The notes beneath the pieces are model-generated. The model had not been told where the DNA came from and did no database searches. It saw only the letters and a program-made list of their open reading frames with translations. Positions 17,825-30,046 of a stretch of DNA of 64,000 bases are shown here, one piece after another; within the stretch, counting starts at the first letter, position 1, and every line of letters begins with the position of its first letter. Made by a program: the position numbers and the translations under genes. Source of the stretch: Prescottella sp. R16 (GTDB lineage Bacteria > Actinomycetota > Actinomycetes > Mycobacteriales > Mycobacteriaceae); contig NZ_CP130943.1 of NCBI RefSeq assembly GCF_030656875.1, forward strand, positions 2,108,001 to 2,172,000, in the 5' to 3' direction.

Positions 17825-19114
17825 CTACCGCGGTGCTGTGCGCCGTCCCGGTGTGAGTCGGACCTGGGCGATGCGGTAGCCGTCGAGCTTGCTGACCGTC
17901 ATGCGGTGACCGTCCACGACCGCGGTGTCGCCCAGCCGGGGAATCCGCTGCAGTCGGTGCAGAACGCATCCCGCGACGGTGTCGTACGGGCCGCGGGGCA
18001 GTGTGATGCCGGTGAGATCGGTGAAATCGTCGAGGAGGAGCAGGCCGTCGATGTTCAGGTGCCGGGGCTGCGGCGACGGAGGTGGTGGGGGTGGATCGAA
18101 CTCGTCACCGATCTCCCCGACGATCTCCTCGACGATGTCTTCGAGGGTGGCGATGCCCGCCGTGCCCCCGTACTCGTCGACGACGACGACGATCTGGGCG
18201 TTCACGCGCCGCATCTCGGCGAGGGTCGGAAGGACCCGCTTGCTGGTGGGGAACTCGAGGACGGGCCGGGTGATCGCGGCGACGGTGGTCGTGTCCGGTT
18301 CGGCGGCGCGCAGGAGATCACGGATGTGGACGAACCCGGTGACGTCGTCGAGCGTCCGCCCGACCACCGGGAACCGGCTGTGGCCGAGATCGAGGCCACG
18401 CCGGGCGGCCACGCCGATCGTCATGGATGCGGGCAGGAAGTCGACGTCACTGCGGGGCCGCATCACCTCACGGAGCGAGCGGCCCCCGACGTCGAACACC
18501 TCGGACAGGACGTGCCGTTCCTCGTCGTGCAGGGCGTCGTTGCCGGTGAGGAGTTCCCGCAGTTCCTCGTGGGTGACGCTCTCACCCTTGAGGTGCGGAT
18601 CCCCACCGAGGAGTCGCACGAGGAGATCGGTGGTGACCGACAACAGCCAGATCACCGGTCGCATCAGGGTCGCGAACCGGTCCAGCGGTGGCGCCGTCGC
18701 GAGCGCGACCGCCGTCGACCGCTGCAGGGCGATCCGTTTCGGAACGAGCTCGCCCAGAACGAGGGACAGATAGGCGACGACCAGCGTGGTCAGGACGAGT
18801 GCGCCCGGTTCCGCGGCGCCGGGCGGGACACCCCACCGGTCGAGGACCGGGGCAATGTCGGGTGCGATCGTCGACGCGCCGTATGCCGCGGAGAAGAAAC
18901 CTGCGACGGTGACGCCGATCTGGACGGCGGACAGGAACCGGTTGGGATTCCGGGCGAGCGTCGCGGTCCGCTCACCACGCGACCCTCTGCGGGACAGCCG
19001 GCGAATCTGACTGTCCCGCAGGGACACCAGGGCGATCTCGGTGGCTGCGAAGACGCCGCCGACCACGACGAAGAACAGAACCAGTGCGATGTCGAGGACC
19101 GTGTCGACAGTCAT
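17825..19114 (-). CDS. CNNM/CorC-type membrane protein with CBS domains (hemolysin family)
   Basis: A 429-residue protein: DUF21/CNNM membrane domain (about 1-190, four hydrophobic segments), two CBS motifs (about 205-325; MRPRSDVDFLP, VVDEYGGTAGIATLEDIVEEIVGE) and a C-terminal CorC_HlyC domain (about 345-425). Proteins of this build act in Mg2+/Co2+ transport or efflux; the hemolysin name is historical. A stretch of eight consecutive prolines near residue 340 joins the CBS and CorC domains. It stands alone, same strand as ctaA. Confidence 0.92.
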   Translation of the reverse strand: MTVDTVLDIALVLFFVVVGGVFAATEIALVSLRDSQIRRLSRRGSRGERTATLARNPNRFLSAVQIGVTVAGFFSAAYGASTIAPDIAPVLDRWGVPPGAAEPGALVLTTLVVAYLSLVLGELVPKRIALQRSTAVALATAPPLDRFATLMRPVIWLLSVTTDLLVRLLGGDPHLKGESVTHEELRELLTGNDALHDEERHVLSEVFDVGGRSLREVMRPRSDVDFLPASMTIGVAARRGLDLGHSRFPVVGRTLDDVTGFVHIRDLLRAAEPDTTTVAAITRPVLEFPTSKRVLPTLAEMRRVNAQIVVVVDEYGGTAGIATLEDIVEEIVGEIGDEFDPPPPPPSPQPRHLNIDGLLLLDDFTDLTGITLPRGPYDTVAGCVLHRLQRIPRLGDTAVVDGHRMTVSKLDGYRIAQVRLTPGRRTAPR

Positions 19115-19251
19115 GGGGTCCGCCCGTCAGTATCCGGGCGGACGGGTCTGGGGCGGTCGTCCATGATCCTTTCTCCTCGGTGCCGGGGCTACCGGCCGGA
19201 GATGCGACTCAACTCACAGTCTAGAGAAAACGACCGTCGCGGTGCACGTGC

Positions 19252-20841
19252 TCAACTTCCCGTGGATCCACCCGAGCCGGAGCCGGCGGGGCCCACCGCC
19301 GCGATCCCGGAGATCGTGCCCTGCAGGTAGCGGCCGTCGGTGGTGATGAGCGCCGCCATCTGCAGCGTGTCCCCGAGCAGGGTGCCGGTCGCCGTCTTCG
19401 TCGTCTTCACAGCACCGGTCTCGGGGTCGATCACCGCGAACGCGAACGAGTCGAGGGGCGTCGTCGCAGCAGTATCCCCGAGTCCCTGCCGGACCATCGT
19501 GTAGATGTTCCCGTCGACGGTCGACAACTGTGGCACCGCAGAACTGCGCACTCCGTTCTGCCACACCGTCGCGCAACCCTCACCGTCGGCATCGACGTCG
19601 ACGCGGGTCATGCCGCCGTGGAACGCGGCAGACGCCGGGACCGCGTCGCCCGCTCCGGCCGGGACCGTCGGATACGGGTAGCCGTACGTGCTCGCCACGA
19701 ACACCGACCGGCCCACGGCGATGGGGGAGTTCTCGCTGCCGCTGCCCGATCCGACAGAACCGCCGACACTGCCGGACAGGCTTCCTGCCGACCCGGTGTT
19801 ACTGCCGGAACCGACACCGGCCGAACCGCCGGCGCCGTCCGCGGCCGGGATCACCGGCTCCTTGCACACCTGGCTGCCGTCCGCGGTCCGGTAGACGAGC
19901 AGGTTCACCTGGCCGTCGGCGCTGTCGACGATCGTCACGTACTCCGATCCCGTCACCGGACCGAAGTAGGTGGGGGTGGAGCCGGTGCCCCAGCTGAGCT
20001 GTCCGGGCTTGCGGGCCGACCCGCGGTCGTACGGCTGCCGCCAGTCGATGTGCGGCTGCCCGGCGCCGTCGGCGCTGAGCTGGTACGTCGCGTGCGTCGA
20101 CGCGACCGATGTGCCGAGCTGGGACGTCGAGATGCTGTTCTGGACCTGCTCGCCGGCCGGAAGCGTCACCGTCCGGGCCACCCCTGCGGAGTCGACGGTG
20201 CCGACGATGCCGCCGCCTGTCGCGAACCACACCCGTCCGTCCCAGTCGGGGGAGAGACCGGTGACGTTGTCGCCGTCGGGGATCGCGGAGGACAGGTCGA
20301 TGCTCGAGTCGACGGTCAGCTCCCACTTCCCGTTCGTCTGCGAGTGCCCGATCCGCAACAGGTGCCGGGTGCCGTCGACGACGACGAGCCGGTCGTCGGA
20401 GTCGAGGTACGCGTACACGCCGCCGAGCAGGCTGCCCTTGGTGAGCTGTAGTTGTGCGAGTGTGCCCCCGACCGGAACCGTGGGTGCGGCCGGATCCAGA
20501 AGGTGCACGGTCGGGTTCTGTCCGATCATCGTGGTGCACAGCGCCACGACCAGTCCGTCGGAGCCCTGCAGCAGCGTCGGGCACGCCGACGCCAGCGGGT
20601 ACTGCGCGATCGAGACGTCCCCGGTGCCCGGCCCGGCCAGTGGCGTCGCATCCGACGAGCCGGCGTCCCCGTGCATCGTGGACGTGCCGTCGGGGCCGAG
20701 GAACGGGTTGGGTGGGGCCAGCGGTCCCCAGGTGGGGGCCGCGGACGCGGTCAGAGGGGCGGTGGCCAGGGCGAACGCACCCAATACGGCGATCGAGGCG
20801 CGACGGACTCCGGTGATCGATGAGGCAGACACGACGCCCAT
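19252..20841 (-). CDS. Secreted beta-propeller-like protein
   Basis: A 529-residue exported protein. After a basic start (SSITGVRRAS) comes a hydrophobic core and a probable signal-peptidase site at TASA/AP. The mature part alternates short beta-rich blocks with DGR/GTV turns (DGRVWFATGGGIVGTVD) like a PQQ-type beta-propeller, interrupted by a Gly/Ser-rich low-complexity segment. Cysteines are few and could pair outside the cell. ATG 20841 is chosen; the frame runs further upstream without signal-peptide character. It follows the ABC permease by 56 bp on the same strand. No enzyme motif is recognised. Confidence 0.75.
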   Translation of the reverse strand: MGVVSASSITGVRRASIAVLGAFALATAPLTASAAPTWGPLAPPNPFLGPDGTSTMHGDAGSSDATPLAGPGTGDVSIAQYPLASACPTLLQGSDGLVVALCTTMIGQNPTVHLLDPAAPTVPVGGTLAQLQLTKGSLLGGVYAYLDSDDRLVVVDGTRHLLRIGHSQTNGKWELTVDSSIDLSSAIPDGDNVTGLSPDWDGRVWFATGGGIVGTVDSAGVARTVTLPAGEQVQNSISTSQLGTSVASTHATYQLSADGAGQPHIDWRQPYDRGSARKPGQLSWGTGSTPTYFGPVTGSEYVTIVDSADGQVNLLVYRTADGSQVCKEPVIPAADGAGGSAGVGSGSNTGSAGSLSGSVGGSVGSGSGSENSPIAVGRSVFVASTYGYPYPTVPAGAGDAVPASAAFHGGMTRVDVDADGEGCATVWQNGVRSSAVPQLSTVDGNIYTMVRQGLGDTAATTPLDSFAFAVIDPETGAVKTTKTATGTLLGDTLQMAALITTDGRYLQGTISGIAAVGPAGSGSGGSTGS

Positions 20842-20897
20842 TGTGGTACCGGACGGTCGGTCACGTGAGCGTTTCGCGTGATACGAGCCGAAAGTGC

Positions 20898-21695
20898 TTA
20901 CGTGAACTTGAAGGTGCGGGTGGCGAGCCCGCCGGCGGCGAGCGCCCACACCGCGAGGATCGCGACACAGACGATGTTGATGCTGCCGTTCGACGCATCC
21001 TCGAGGGCCTGCGCGAGTGCACCGGACGGGACGAGCTGGGCGCCCGCCCGGACCCCGGCGTTCAGGTCGTCGGCGAAGATGACGCTACCGATACCGGCCA
21101 TCGCGAACCACAGGATGTTGGCGAGTGCGAGCACGATCTCGGCGCGCAGGCTGCCGCCGAGGAGCAGGCCCAGCGCCGCGAACGTGACGGTTCCCAGCGC
21201 GATGACCACGGCGCCGAGCACGAGCCCGAGCAGGCCGGGACGCCAGCCCAACGCGAACCCGATGCCGCCGATGAGGATCGACTGCAGCGCGACGACGATC
21301 ACCACGGCGGCGCTCTTGCCGGCGATGATGCCCCACTTCGGCAGGGGCGTCGCGCCGAGACGTTTGAGGGCGCCGTAGCGGCGGTCGAAGCCGACGGCGA
21401 TCGCCTGCCCGGTGAACGCGGTCGACATGATCGCCACCATCATGACGGCGGGCACGATCGTGCCGACCCGGTCCGGGCCGAAGTCGCCGATGGGCAGCAG
21501 TGTGAGCCCGATCAGCAGTGTGATCGGAATGAACATCGTCAGCAGCAGCTGTTCGCCGTTGCGCAGCAGCAGCGTCAGCTCGAGCCGCGTCTGGGCGGCG
21601 AGCATCTGCGCGGGCGGCGCCGGCTGCGGGCGCGGGGTGAACGTGCCGGTGGCGAAGCGGTTGTCGGCCAGGCGGTCGTGATGTGTCACGGTCAT
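20898..21695 (-). CDS. ABC exporter permease (ABC-2 type)
   Basis: A 265-residue membrane protein with about six hydrophobic segments, a cytoplasmic N-terminus and the ABC-2 layout. ATG 21695 overlaps the stop of the ATPase gene by 4 bp, so the two are translated as a pair. The place between ctaA and mptB matches Rv1456c-Rv1459c in mycobacteria. Substrate unknown; the next upstream gene makes an envelope glycan enzyme. Confidence 0.9.
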   Translation of the reverse strand: MTVTHHDRLADNRFATGTFTPRPQPAPPAQMLAAQTRLELTLLLRNGEQLLLTMFIPITLLIGLTLLPIGDFGPDRVGTIVPAVMMVAIMSTAFTGQAIAVGFDRRYGALKRLGATPLPKWGIIAGKSAAVVIVVALQSILIGGIGFALGWRPGLLGLVLGAVVIALGTVTFAALGLLLGGSLRAEIVLALANILWFAMAGIGSVIFADDLNAGVRAGAQLVPSGALAQALEDASNGSINIVCVAILAVWALAAGGLATRTFKFT

Positions 21696-22648
21696 CCCCT
21701 CAGATCCCGTCCCGTGAGTTCGAGGAAGACGTCCTCGAGGCGACGCTGGTCGACGCGAATCTCGGTGGCCAGCGCGTCCTGGCCGGCACACCACGACGTG
21801 ACCGCCGCGACGACGTGCGGGTCGACGGCGCCGTGGACCACGTAGTGGCCGGGCGTCGCCTCCTGCACCCGGAACGCGGTGGGCAGCGCGGCCCGCAGTG
21901 GCGCGAGATCGAGACCCGCGGGCGCGACCAGGCTCATCCGGCCCTCGGCTCCGGTGCGGGTGACCTCCGACGGTGTCCCGGACGCCACGATCCGGCCGTG
22001 GTCGACGATGACGAGTTCGTCGGCGAGCTCTTCGGCCTCGTCCATGAGATGTGTGGTGAGCAGGACACTGACGCCGTCGCGGCGCAGCGCGTCGATCAGC
22101 TCCCACACGAGCAGCCGGGCCTGCGCGTCGAGGCCGGCGGTCGGTTCGTCGAGGAACACCAGTTCGGGGCGTCCGACGAGGGCGCAGGCGAGCGCGAGCC
22201 GCTGCTGCTGGCCGCCGGACAGGCGACGGTACGGGGTGCGGCGCGCATCGGTCAGGCCGAGGCTGGACAGCAGCCAGTCGGGGTCGAGCGGGTCGGCGGA
22301 GTACGACGCGACCAGGTCGAGCATCTCGCCGGCCTTGGATCCTGGGTAGGCGCCGCCGCCCTGCAGCATGACGCCGATGCGTGGTCGCAGCGCCGCGGAC
22401 TCGGCGATCGGGTCGAGTCCGAGGACCCGGACGGTGCCGGCGTCGGGGGTGACGAAGCCCTCGCACATTTCGACGGTCGTGGTCTTGCCTGCACCGTTGG
22501 GGCCGAGGAGGGCGAGAACCTGGGCCTGTTCGACGACGAGATCGAGGCCGTCGACGGCCTGGACGTCGCCGAACGCCTTGACGACGCCTTCGAGACGGAC
22601 AGCCGGTTCGGCCTTGCGGGGCGCCGCGTCCGACGCTCTGACACTCAC
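21692..22648 (-). CDS. ABC exporter ATP-binding protein
   Basis: A 318-residue ATPase with Walker A GPNGAGKTTT, Q-loop LQGGGAYPG, signature LSGGQQQRL and Walker B LVFLDEPTAGLD, followed by the switch histidine in LLTTHLMDEAE. A C-terminal ~90-residue extension is typical of drug and polysaccharide exporters. GTG 22648 is the start giving a normal N-terminus; the open frame before it has no similarity. It lies 11 bp after mptB and overlaps its permease. Confidence 0.93.
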   Translation of the reverse strand: MSVRASDAAPRKAEPAVRLEGVVKAFGDVQAVDGLDLVVEQAQVLALLGPNGAGKTTTVEMCEGFVTPDAGTVRVLGLDPIAESAALRPRIGVMLQGGGAYPGSKAGEMLDLVASYSADPLDPDWLLSSLGLTDARRTPYRRLSGGQQQRLALACALVGRPELVFLDEPTAGLDAQARLLVWELIDALRRDGVSVLLTTHLMDEAEELADELVIVDHGRIVASGTPSEVTRTGAEGRMSLVAPAGLDLAPLRAALPTAFRVQEATPGHYVVHGAVDPHVVAAVTSWCAGQDALATEIRVDQRRLEDVFLELTGRDLRG

Positions 22649-22659
22649 GGGCAACCAGC

Positions 22660-24363
22660 CTAGGCGTCGACCGGTTCGGGTCGTCCGGGGGCCGTGACCT
22701 GGCCGCGCCACGGCAGGTGGTTGCGGGTCGCGGCGATGAGCACGACGGCGGTGATCGTGGTGGCGATCGCGGCCTGCACGATCATGAACGGCTCGTATTC
22801 GGCGCCGTTGGGCATGAGGATGCTGCTCACGACGGACGAGAACACGATGGCCGGGACGCGGAACACGGGCCGGGTGGCCCAGGCGGCGAGCGGGATGACC
22901 GCCCACAGCAGATACCAGGGCTGCACGACGGGGAACAGCAGCACGATCGCGCCGAGGGACACGCCGAGGGCGCCGACCGGGTGGATGCGGCCGAGCAGGA
23001 CGGCGATCAGCATCCGGAGGGTGACGAACGCGGCGACGACGGTGGCGATCGGCCGGGTCAGGCTCAGGACCGCGGTGGTGTGGTCACCGAGACCGAGGAG
23101 GACCCCGACGAGCCCGGTGCCCAGTCCCAGCAGGGTCGGGATGGACATCCAGCTGCGGACCTCGGTCGCGGTGCCGAGGGTCTGGGTCCAGCCCATGCCG
23201 AGTCCGCTCGCGGTACTGACGAACACGGTGACGACGATCGTGACGGCACCGAGCAGGGCGGCCGCCGACGCGAGCGCTCTGAGTCCGCCGCCCCAGCGGC
23301 GGGCGAGGGCCATGCCGACGAAACCGAGGGCGAGCAGCGACGGGATCTTGATCGTCGACGACAGTGCGATGAGGGTGGCGCCGGCGAGGAGCAGCGCGAA
23401 TCCGCGCCCGCGGACGGGATCGTCGCCCTCGATCGCCCGTAGTGCGAGTTCGACGCCGGCGAGCATGAGCCCGATCATCAGCGCCTCGTTGTGGATGCCC
23501 GCGACGAGGTGGAACAGCACGAGCGGGTTGGCGGCGCCGAGCCACAGGGCGCTCACTGCGGAGACGCCGCAGCGGCGGGCGAGGCGGGGCAGCGCCCACA
23601 CGATCAGGCCGACGCCGGCGAGGGCGAGCAGGCGGTGCAGGAAGATGCCCGCGACGATGTTGTCGCCGGTCAACCATGTGATGCCGCGCCCCATCCAGAG
23701 GAACAGGGGACCGTAGGGGGCTGGGGTGTCGCGCCAGATGGTCGGCACCGTGCGGGTGAGGACGTGGTCGACGCCGAGGGCTCCGGCGGGGCCGATCGCG
23801 TACGGGTCCAGGCCGCGGGCGGTGATCTCGCTCTGCGCGAGGTACGAGTAGACGTCGCGACTGAACATCGGCGGCGCGACCGTGAGCGGAATCACCCACA
23901 GCAGCAGGGTGCGGTCGAGTTGGGAGCGGCTGAGTTGGCGGGGCGGGCGGCCGCCGCGCATCCCGCCGACGGCGAACCGTCCGAGGAGGAGCCACGCCAG
24001 GACGACCATGACGGTGCCGGTCATCGCCATGCTCAGGGTGGCGCTCGGCATGCGGGCCGGCAGCCCGAGGATCCGCAGCCCCTGCACGGGGTTCTGCAGC
24101 ACGGGTTGCGCACCGGAGCCGAGCGCGCCGATCGCCATGAGGACCGCGCCGGTCGCGCCGAACAGGCGAATCCAGTGCAGTTGCCGGGTTTCACGGGCGT
24201 CGAGTGCCGGTGATTCGGCCTCGTCGCCGTGGAGGGCGTCGGCCACCGTCGGGCGGGTGCGTCCGCCGTCGATCCCGAGCGCACGCGCAGTGAGCGTCTT
24301 CACCCGGTCGACCCGGGATCGGGCCGGGGCGTCCGACTCGGGGGCGATCTCGGTCTGCGGCAC
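22660..24363 (-). CDS. mptB: Alpha-(1->6) mannopyranosyltransferase, MptB type
   Basis: A 567-residue polytopic membrane glycosyltransferase of the GT-C class that starts the alpha-1,6-mannan backbone of lipomannan and lipoarabinomannan from polyprenyl-phosphomannose. It has about 12-13 hydrophobic segments and the acidic first-loop motif (FSRDVYSYLAQ) of GT-C enzymes, with DPYAIGP after it. The position directly upstream of and divergent from sufR is that of Rv1459c. Its first ~70 residues are cytoplasmic and charged. Confidence 0.9.
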   Translation of the reverse strand: MPQTEIAPESDAPARSRVDRVKTLTARALGIDGGRTRPTVADALHGDEAESPALDARETRQLHWIRLFGATGAVLMAIGALGSGAQPVLQNPVQGLRILGLPARMPSATLSMAMTGTVMVVLAWLLLGRFAVGGMRGGRPPRQLSRSQLDRTLLLWVIPLTVAPPMFSRDVYSYLAQSEITARGLDPYAIGPAGALGVDHVLTRTVPTIWRDTPAPYGPLFLWMGRGITWLTGDNIVAGIFLHRLLALAGVGLIVWALPRLARRCGVSAVSALWLGAANPLVLFHLVAGIHNEALMIGLMLAGVELALRAIEGDDPVRGRGFALLLAGATLIALSSTIKIPSLLALGFVGMALARRWGGGLRALASAAALLGAVTIVVTVFVSTASGLGMGWTQTLGTATEVRSWMSIPTLLGLGTGLVGVLLGLGDHTTAVLSLTRPIATVVAAFVTLRMLIAVLLGRIHPVGALGVSLGAIVLLFPVVQPWYLLWAVIPLAAWATRPVFRVPAIVFSSVVSSILMPNGAEYEPFMIVQAAIATTITAVVLIAATRNHLPWRGQVTAPGRPEPVDA

Positions 24364-24481
24364 AGGGTGCAGAGTAACGGGGCGAACGGGGCGCGGTTCC
24401 CACCGACGACCGAGGCCGATGTCGCGCTGTGGTGCGCGTCACGCAGGGTGCCCTTCGTGGACCGGAGCGGCTAATTCCGTC

Positions 24482-24496
24482 ACACTGGTGTTGTGA
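24482..24496 (+). promoter_or_regulatory. SufR operator (ACACT-N5-TGTGA)
   Basis: The sequence ACACTGGTGTTGTGA matches the ACACT-N5-TGTGA motif described for SufR of M. tuberculosis with no mismatch; it is also a TCACA/TGTGA-type inverted repeat. It overlaps the first possible start codon of sufR (GTG 24493), so repression is expected by blocking the promoter or start region. The motif is from the literature; the occupancy is inferred. Confidence 0.75.
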
Positions 24497-25239
24497 AATC
24501 GGCAGCAGAGCGACGCGTGAACGGAGAAAGTGCAGGTCGGCGACCTGTGCGGACGTCCGTCGGTCCGTCGCTGCCCGCCGCCGGTGGGCACGAAGGCCAG
24601 ACCCGGGCCGCTGTCGTCCAGTTGCTCGTCGAGGAGGGGCCGATCACGGCCACCGACATCGGTGACCGTCTCGGCCTCAGCGCGGCAGGCGTCCGACGCC
24701 ACCTCGACGTCCTCATCGAGGCCGGGGAAGCGCAGGAGGCCAGCTCCGCGAGTTGGCGTCGGCGTGGCCGAGGCCGCCCCGCGAAACTGTTCCAGATCAC
24801 CGCGGCCGGCCGCGGCAAGCTCGGCCACACGTACGACGATCTCGCCGGCGCCGCGATGCGGCAACTGCGGGAAATCGGTGGTGACGCGGCGATCGAGGAA
24901 TTCGCTCGCCGCCGCGTGCGTTCCATCGTGGGCGATGTGGCACCGGCGACCGGGGGCGCACCGGAAGCTGTCGAATCCACCGCGGAGGAGATAGCGAACG
25001 CGTTCACCTCGGCCGGGTTCGCGGCATCGATCCGTCCCGTCGGCAACGGCGTGCAGATCTGCCAGCACCACTGTCCGGTCTCGCACGTCGCCGAGGAGTT
25101 CCCGGAACTGTGCGAGGCGGAACAGCGGGCGTTCGCGGACCTGCTCGGCCGACACGTCCAGCAGCTGGCGACGATCGCGAACGGCGACTGCGCCTGCACC
25201 ACCCATGTTCCGCTCGCACCACCTCGACCGACTCCCTAG
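24493..25239 (+). CDS. sufR: Fe-S cluster regulator SufR
   Basis: A 248-residue regulator that represses the suf operon when loaded with a [4Fe-4S] cluster. The N-terminal winged helix is at about 50-82 ([24 protein letters not shown]). Cysteines C190, C194 and C207 have the same spacing (4 and 13) as the three cluster cysteines of M. tuberculosis SufR; C233 and C235 follow. First gene of the operon. GTG 24493 is the longest start, but the operator overlaps it, so translation may begin at GTG 24517 or GTG 24547. Confidence 0.92.
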   Translation: MKSAAERRVNGESAGRRPVRTSVGPSLPAAGGHEGQTRAAVVQLLVEEGPITATDIGDRLGLSAAGVRRHLDVLIEAGEAQEASSASWRRRGRGRPAKLFQITAAGRGKLGHTYDDLAGAAMRQLREIGGDAAIEEFARRRVRSIVGDVAPATGGAPEAVESTAEEIANAFTSAGFAASIRPVGNGVQICQHHCPVSHVAEEFPELCEAEQRAFADLLGRHVQQLATIANGDCACTTHVPLAPPRPTP

Positions 25240-25298
25240 ATGTTCCCGCCGGTGACCAGCTCGCACCGGTACGCAACAAGACTCCGGAAGGAGCTCGC

Positions 25299-26744
25299 AT
25301 GACCGTCACACCAGACCAGGTGACCGCCGAGGCGCCACTCTCGCAGGAAGAGACGATCGCTTCGCTGGGCCACTACGAGTACGGCTGGTCGGATTCCGAC
25401 ACGGCCGGTGCCAGCGCGCAGCGCGGTCTGTCCGAGGACGTCGTGCGGGACATTTCCGCGAAGAAGAACGAGCCGGACTGGATGCTCGACATCCGTCTCA
25501 AGGCGCTGCGCACCTTCGACAAGAAGCCGATGCCGCACTGGGGTTCGAACCTCGAGGGCATCGACTTCGACAACATCAAGTACTTCGTGCGGTCGACGGA
25601 GAAGCAGGCCGCGTCCTGGGAGGATCTGCCCGAGGACATCAAGAACACGTACGACAAGCTCGGTATCCCGGAGGCGGAGAAGCAGCGTCTCATCGCGGGT
25701 GTCGCGGCGCAGTACGAGTCCGAGGTCGTCTACCACCAGATCCGTGAGGATCTCGAGGAGCAGGGCGTCATCTTCCTCGACACCGATTCGGGTCTGCGGG
25801 AGCATCCGGAACTGTTCCGCGAGTACTTCGGCTCGGTCATCCCGGCCGGCGACAACAAGTTCTCCGCGCTGAACACCGCCGTCTGGTCGGGTGGCTCGTT
25901 CATCTACGTTCCGCCGAACGTGCACGTCGACATCCCGCTGCAGGCCTACTTCCGGATCAACACCGAGAACATGGGCCAGTTCGAGCGGACCTTGATCATC
26001 GTCGACGAGGGTGCGTCGGTGCACTACGTCGAGGGCTGCACCGCCCCGATCTACAAGTCCGACTCGCTGCACTCCGCGGTCGTCGAGATCATCGTCAAGA
26101 AGGGCGGCCACTGCCGCTACACGACGATCCAGAACTGGTCGAACAACGTCTACAACCTGGTCACCAAGCGCACCAAGGTCGAGGCGGGCGGTTCGATGGA
26201 GTGGATCGACGGCAACATCGGCTCCAAGGTGACGATGAAGTACCCGGCCGTGTGGATGATGGGCGAACACGCCCGCGGCGAGGTGCTCTCCGTCGCGTTC
26301 GCCGGGGAGGGCCAGCACCAGGACACCGGCGCGAAGATGCTGCACCTGGCGCCGCACACGACCTCCAACATCGTGAGCAAGTCGGTGGCCCGCGGCGGCG
26401 GCCGGTCCTCCTACCGCGGCCTGGTCCAGATCAACAAGGGCGCACACGGCTCGAAGTCGAACGTCGAGTGCGACGCCCTCCTGGTCGACCAGATCAGCCG
26501 CTCGGACACCTACCCGTACGTCGACATCCGCGAGGACGACGTGACGATGGGCCACGAGGCGACGGTGTCCAAGGTCAGCGACGACCAGTTGTTCTACCTC
26601 ATGAGCCGCGGACTGAGCGAGGACGAGGCGATGGCCATGGTGGTGCGAGGGTTCGTGGAGCCCATCGCGAAGGAACTGCCGATGGAGTACGCGCTCGAGC
26701 TCAACCGCCTGATCGAACTGCAGATGGAAGGGGCCGTGGGTTAG
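25299..26744 (+). CDS. sufB: Fe-S cluster assembly scaffold SufB
   Basis: A 481-residue scaffold that, with SufC and SufD, builds iron-sulfur clusters. [20 protein letters not shown] and the C-terminal [19 protein letters not shown] are family signatures; the conserved cysteine is in [14 protein letters not shown] 25299 has a GGAAGGAG site 6 bases upstream. Unlike M. tuberculosis SufB, the coding sequence runs through without an intein. Its stop overlaps the start of sufD by one base. Confidence 0.97.
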   Translation: MTVTPDQVTAEAPLSQEETIASLGHYEYGWSDSDTAGASAQRGLSEDVVRDISAKKNEPDWMLDIRLKALRTFDKKPMPHWGSNLEGIDFDNIKYFVRSTEKQAASWEDLPEDIKNTYDKLGIPEAEKQRLIAGVAAQYESEVVYHQIREDLEEQGVIFLDTDSGLREHPELFREYFGSVIPAGDNKFSALNTAVWSGGSFIYVPPNVHVDIPLQAYFRINTENMGQFERTLIIVDEGASVHYVEGCTAPIYKSDSLHSAVVEIIVKKGGHCRYTTIQNWSNNVYNLVTKRTKVEAGGSMEWIDGNIGSKVTMKYPAVWMMGEHARGEVLSVAFAGEGQHQDTGAKMLHLAPHTTSNIVSKSVARGGGRSSYRGLVQINKGAHGSKSNVECDALLVDQISRSDTYPYVDIREDDVTMGHEATVSKVSDDQLFYLMSRGLSEDEAMAMVVRGFVEPIAKELPMEYALELNRLIELQMEGAVG

Positions 26745-27940
26745 TGGCCAGCGCAAGTGAGACGACCGGTGTGAAGGCAGCGGTCGCCGCGGAGAACGTG
26801 GCTCCGGCCACCAACAAGGGTGAGGTCTTCACCTCGTTCGACGTGAACGCGTTCGAGGTACCGGCCGGACGGGACGAGGCATGGCGGTTCACGCCGCTGC
26901 GCCGGCTGCGGGGCCTGCACGACGGCACCGCGGTCCGCTCGGGTGCCGCGACCGTCGAGGTGACCGCCGGTGACGGCGTCGTCGTCGAGACCGTCGGACG
27001 CGACGACGCCCGTCTCGGGCAGGGCGGTGTGCCCGCCGACCGGGTGGCGGCGCAGGCGTATTCGGGATTCGAGTCGGCCACCGTCGTGACCGTCGGCGCC
27101 GAGCGTGAGGTCGCCGAACCGGTCACCGTCACGGTCACCGGTCCCGGCGCCGAGCAGGTGGCGTTCGGGCACCTGCAGATCCGGCTCGAGGCGTTCGCCT
27201 CCGCGACCGTCGTTCTCGACGAGAAGGGCAGCGGCACGTACGCCGAGAACGTCGAGTTCGTTCTCGGGGACAGCGCCAAGCTGACCGTCGTCGCCGTCCA
27301 GGACTGGGCCGACGACGCCGTCCACGCTGCCGCCCACCACATCCGGGTCGGCCGCGACGCGACGCTGCGCTACACGGCCGTCACCCTCGGCGGTGACGTC
27401 GTCCGGGTCACCCCGACCGTCCGCTACGACGGTCCGGGGGGCGACGCCGAACTGCTGGGCCTGTACTTCGCGGATGCCGGCCAGTTCTTCGAGCACCGGC
27501 TGCTCGTCGATCACGCGCAGCCGCACTGCAAGTCGAACGTCGTCTACAAGGGTGCGCTGCAGGGCGACCCCGGCTCGGGCAAGCCGGACGCGCACACGGT
27601 GTGGGTCGGTGACGTGCTGATCCGGGCCGAGGCCGAGGGCACCGACACGTACGAGATGAACCGCAACCTGGTGCTCACCGACGGTGCCCGTGCCGACTCG
27701 GTGCCGAACCTCGAGATCGAGACCGGCGAGATCGTCGGCGCCGGTCACGCCAGCACCACCGGCCGGTTCGACGACGAGCAGCTGTTCTACCTGCGCGCCC
27801 GGGGCATTCCGGAGGCCCAGGCCCGGCGCCTGGTCGTGCGGGGGTTCTTCCACGAGATCATCAACCGCATCGCCGTTCCGGAGGTGCGGGAGCGCCTCGA
27901 GGCTGCGGTCGAGGCCGAACTCGCCTCCATCGGCGTCTGA
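26744..27940 (+). CDS. sufD: Fe-S cluster assembly protein SufD
   Basis: A 398-residue partner of SufB in the SufBC2D complex, sharing its beta-helix core and ending in the same DEQLFYLRARGIPEAQARRLVVRGFF block. The histidine in the FFEHRLLVDHAQPHCKSN stretch corresponds to the region needed for iron acquisition in the family. Starts at GTG 26744, which uses the last base of the sufB stop (TAGTG), so translation is tightly coupled. Confidence 0.95.
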   Translation: MASASETTGVKAAVAAENVAPATNKGEVFTSFDVNAFEVPAGRDEAWRFTPLRRLRGLHDGTAVRSGAATVEVTAGDGVVVETVGRDDARLGQGGVPADRVAAQAYSGFESATVVTVGAEREVAEPVTVTVTGPGAEQVAFGHLQIRLEAFASATVVLDEKGSGTYAENVEFVLGDSAKLTVVAVQDWADDAVHAAAHHIRVGRDATLRYTAVTLGGDVVRVTPTVRYDGPGGDAELLGLYFADAGQFFEHRLLVDHAQPHCKSNVVYKGALQGDPGSGKPDAHTVWVGDVLIRAEAEGTDTYEMNRNLVLTDGARADSVPNLEIETGEIVGAGHASTTGRFDDEQLFYLRARGIPEAQARRLVVRGFFHEIINRIAVPEVRERLEAAVEAELASIGV

Positions 27941-27994
27941 TCCGGTCAGCCGCCTTTCCACCGATACTTCGCCGATACCCTGCTAGGAAATCGA

Positions 27995-30044
<2,050 letters not shown>

Positions 30045-30046
30045 AC

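Noticed and set aside
25299..26744. SufB intein
   Set aside because: The coding sequence is contiguous and the length is that of intein-free SufB.
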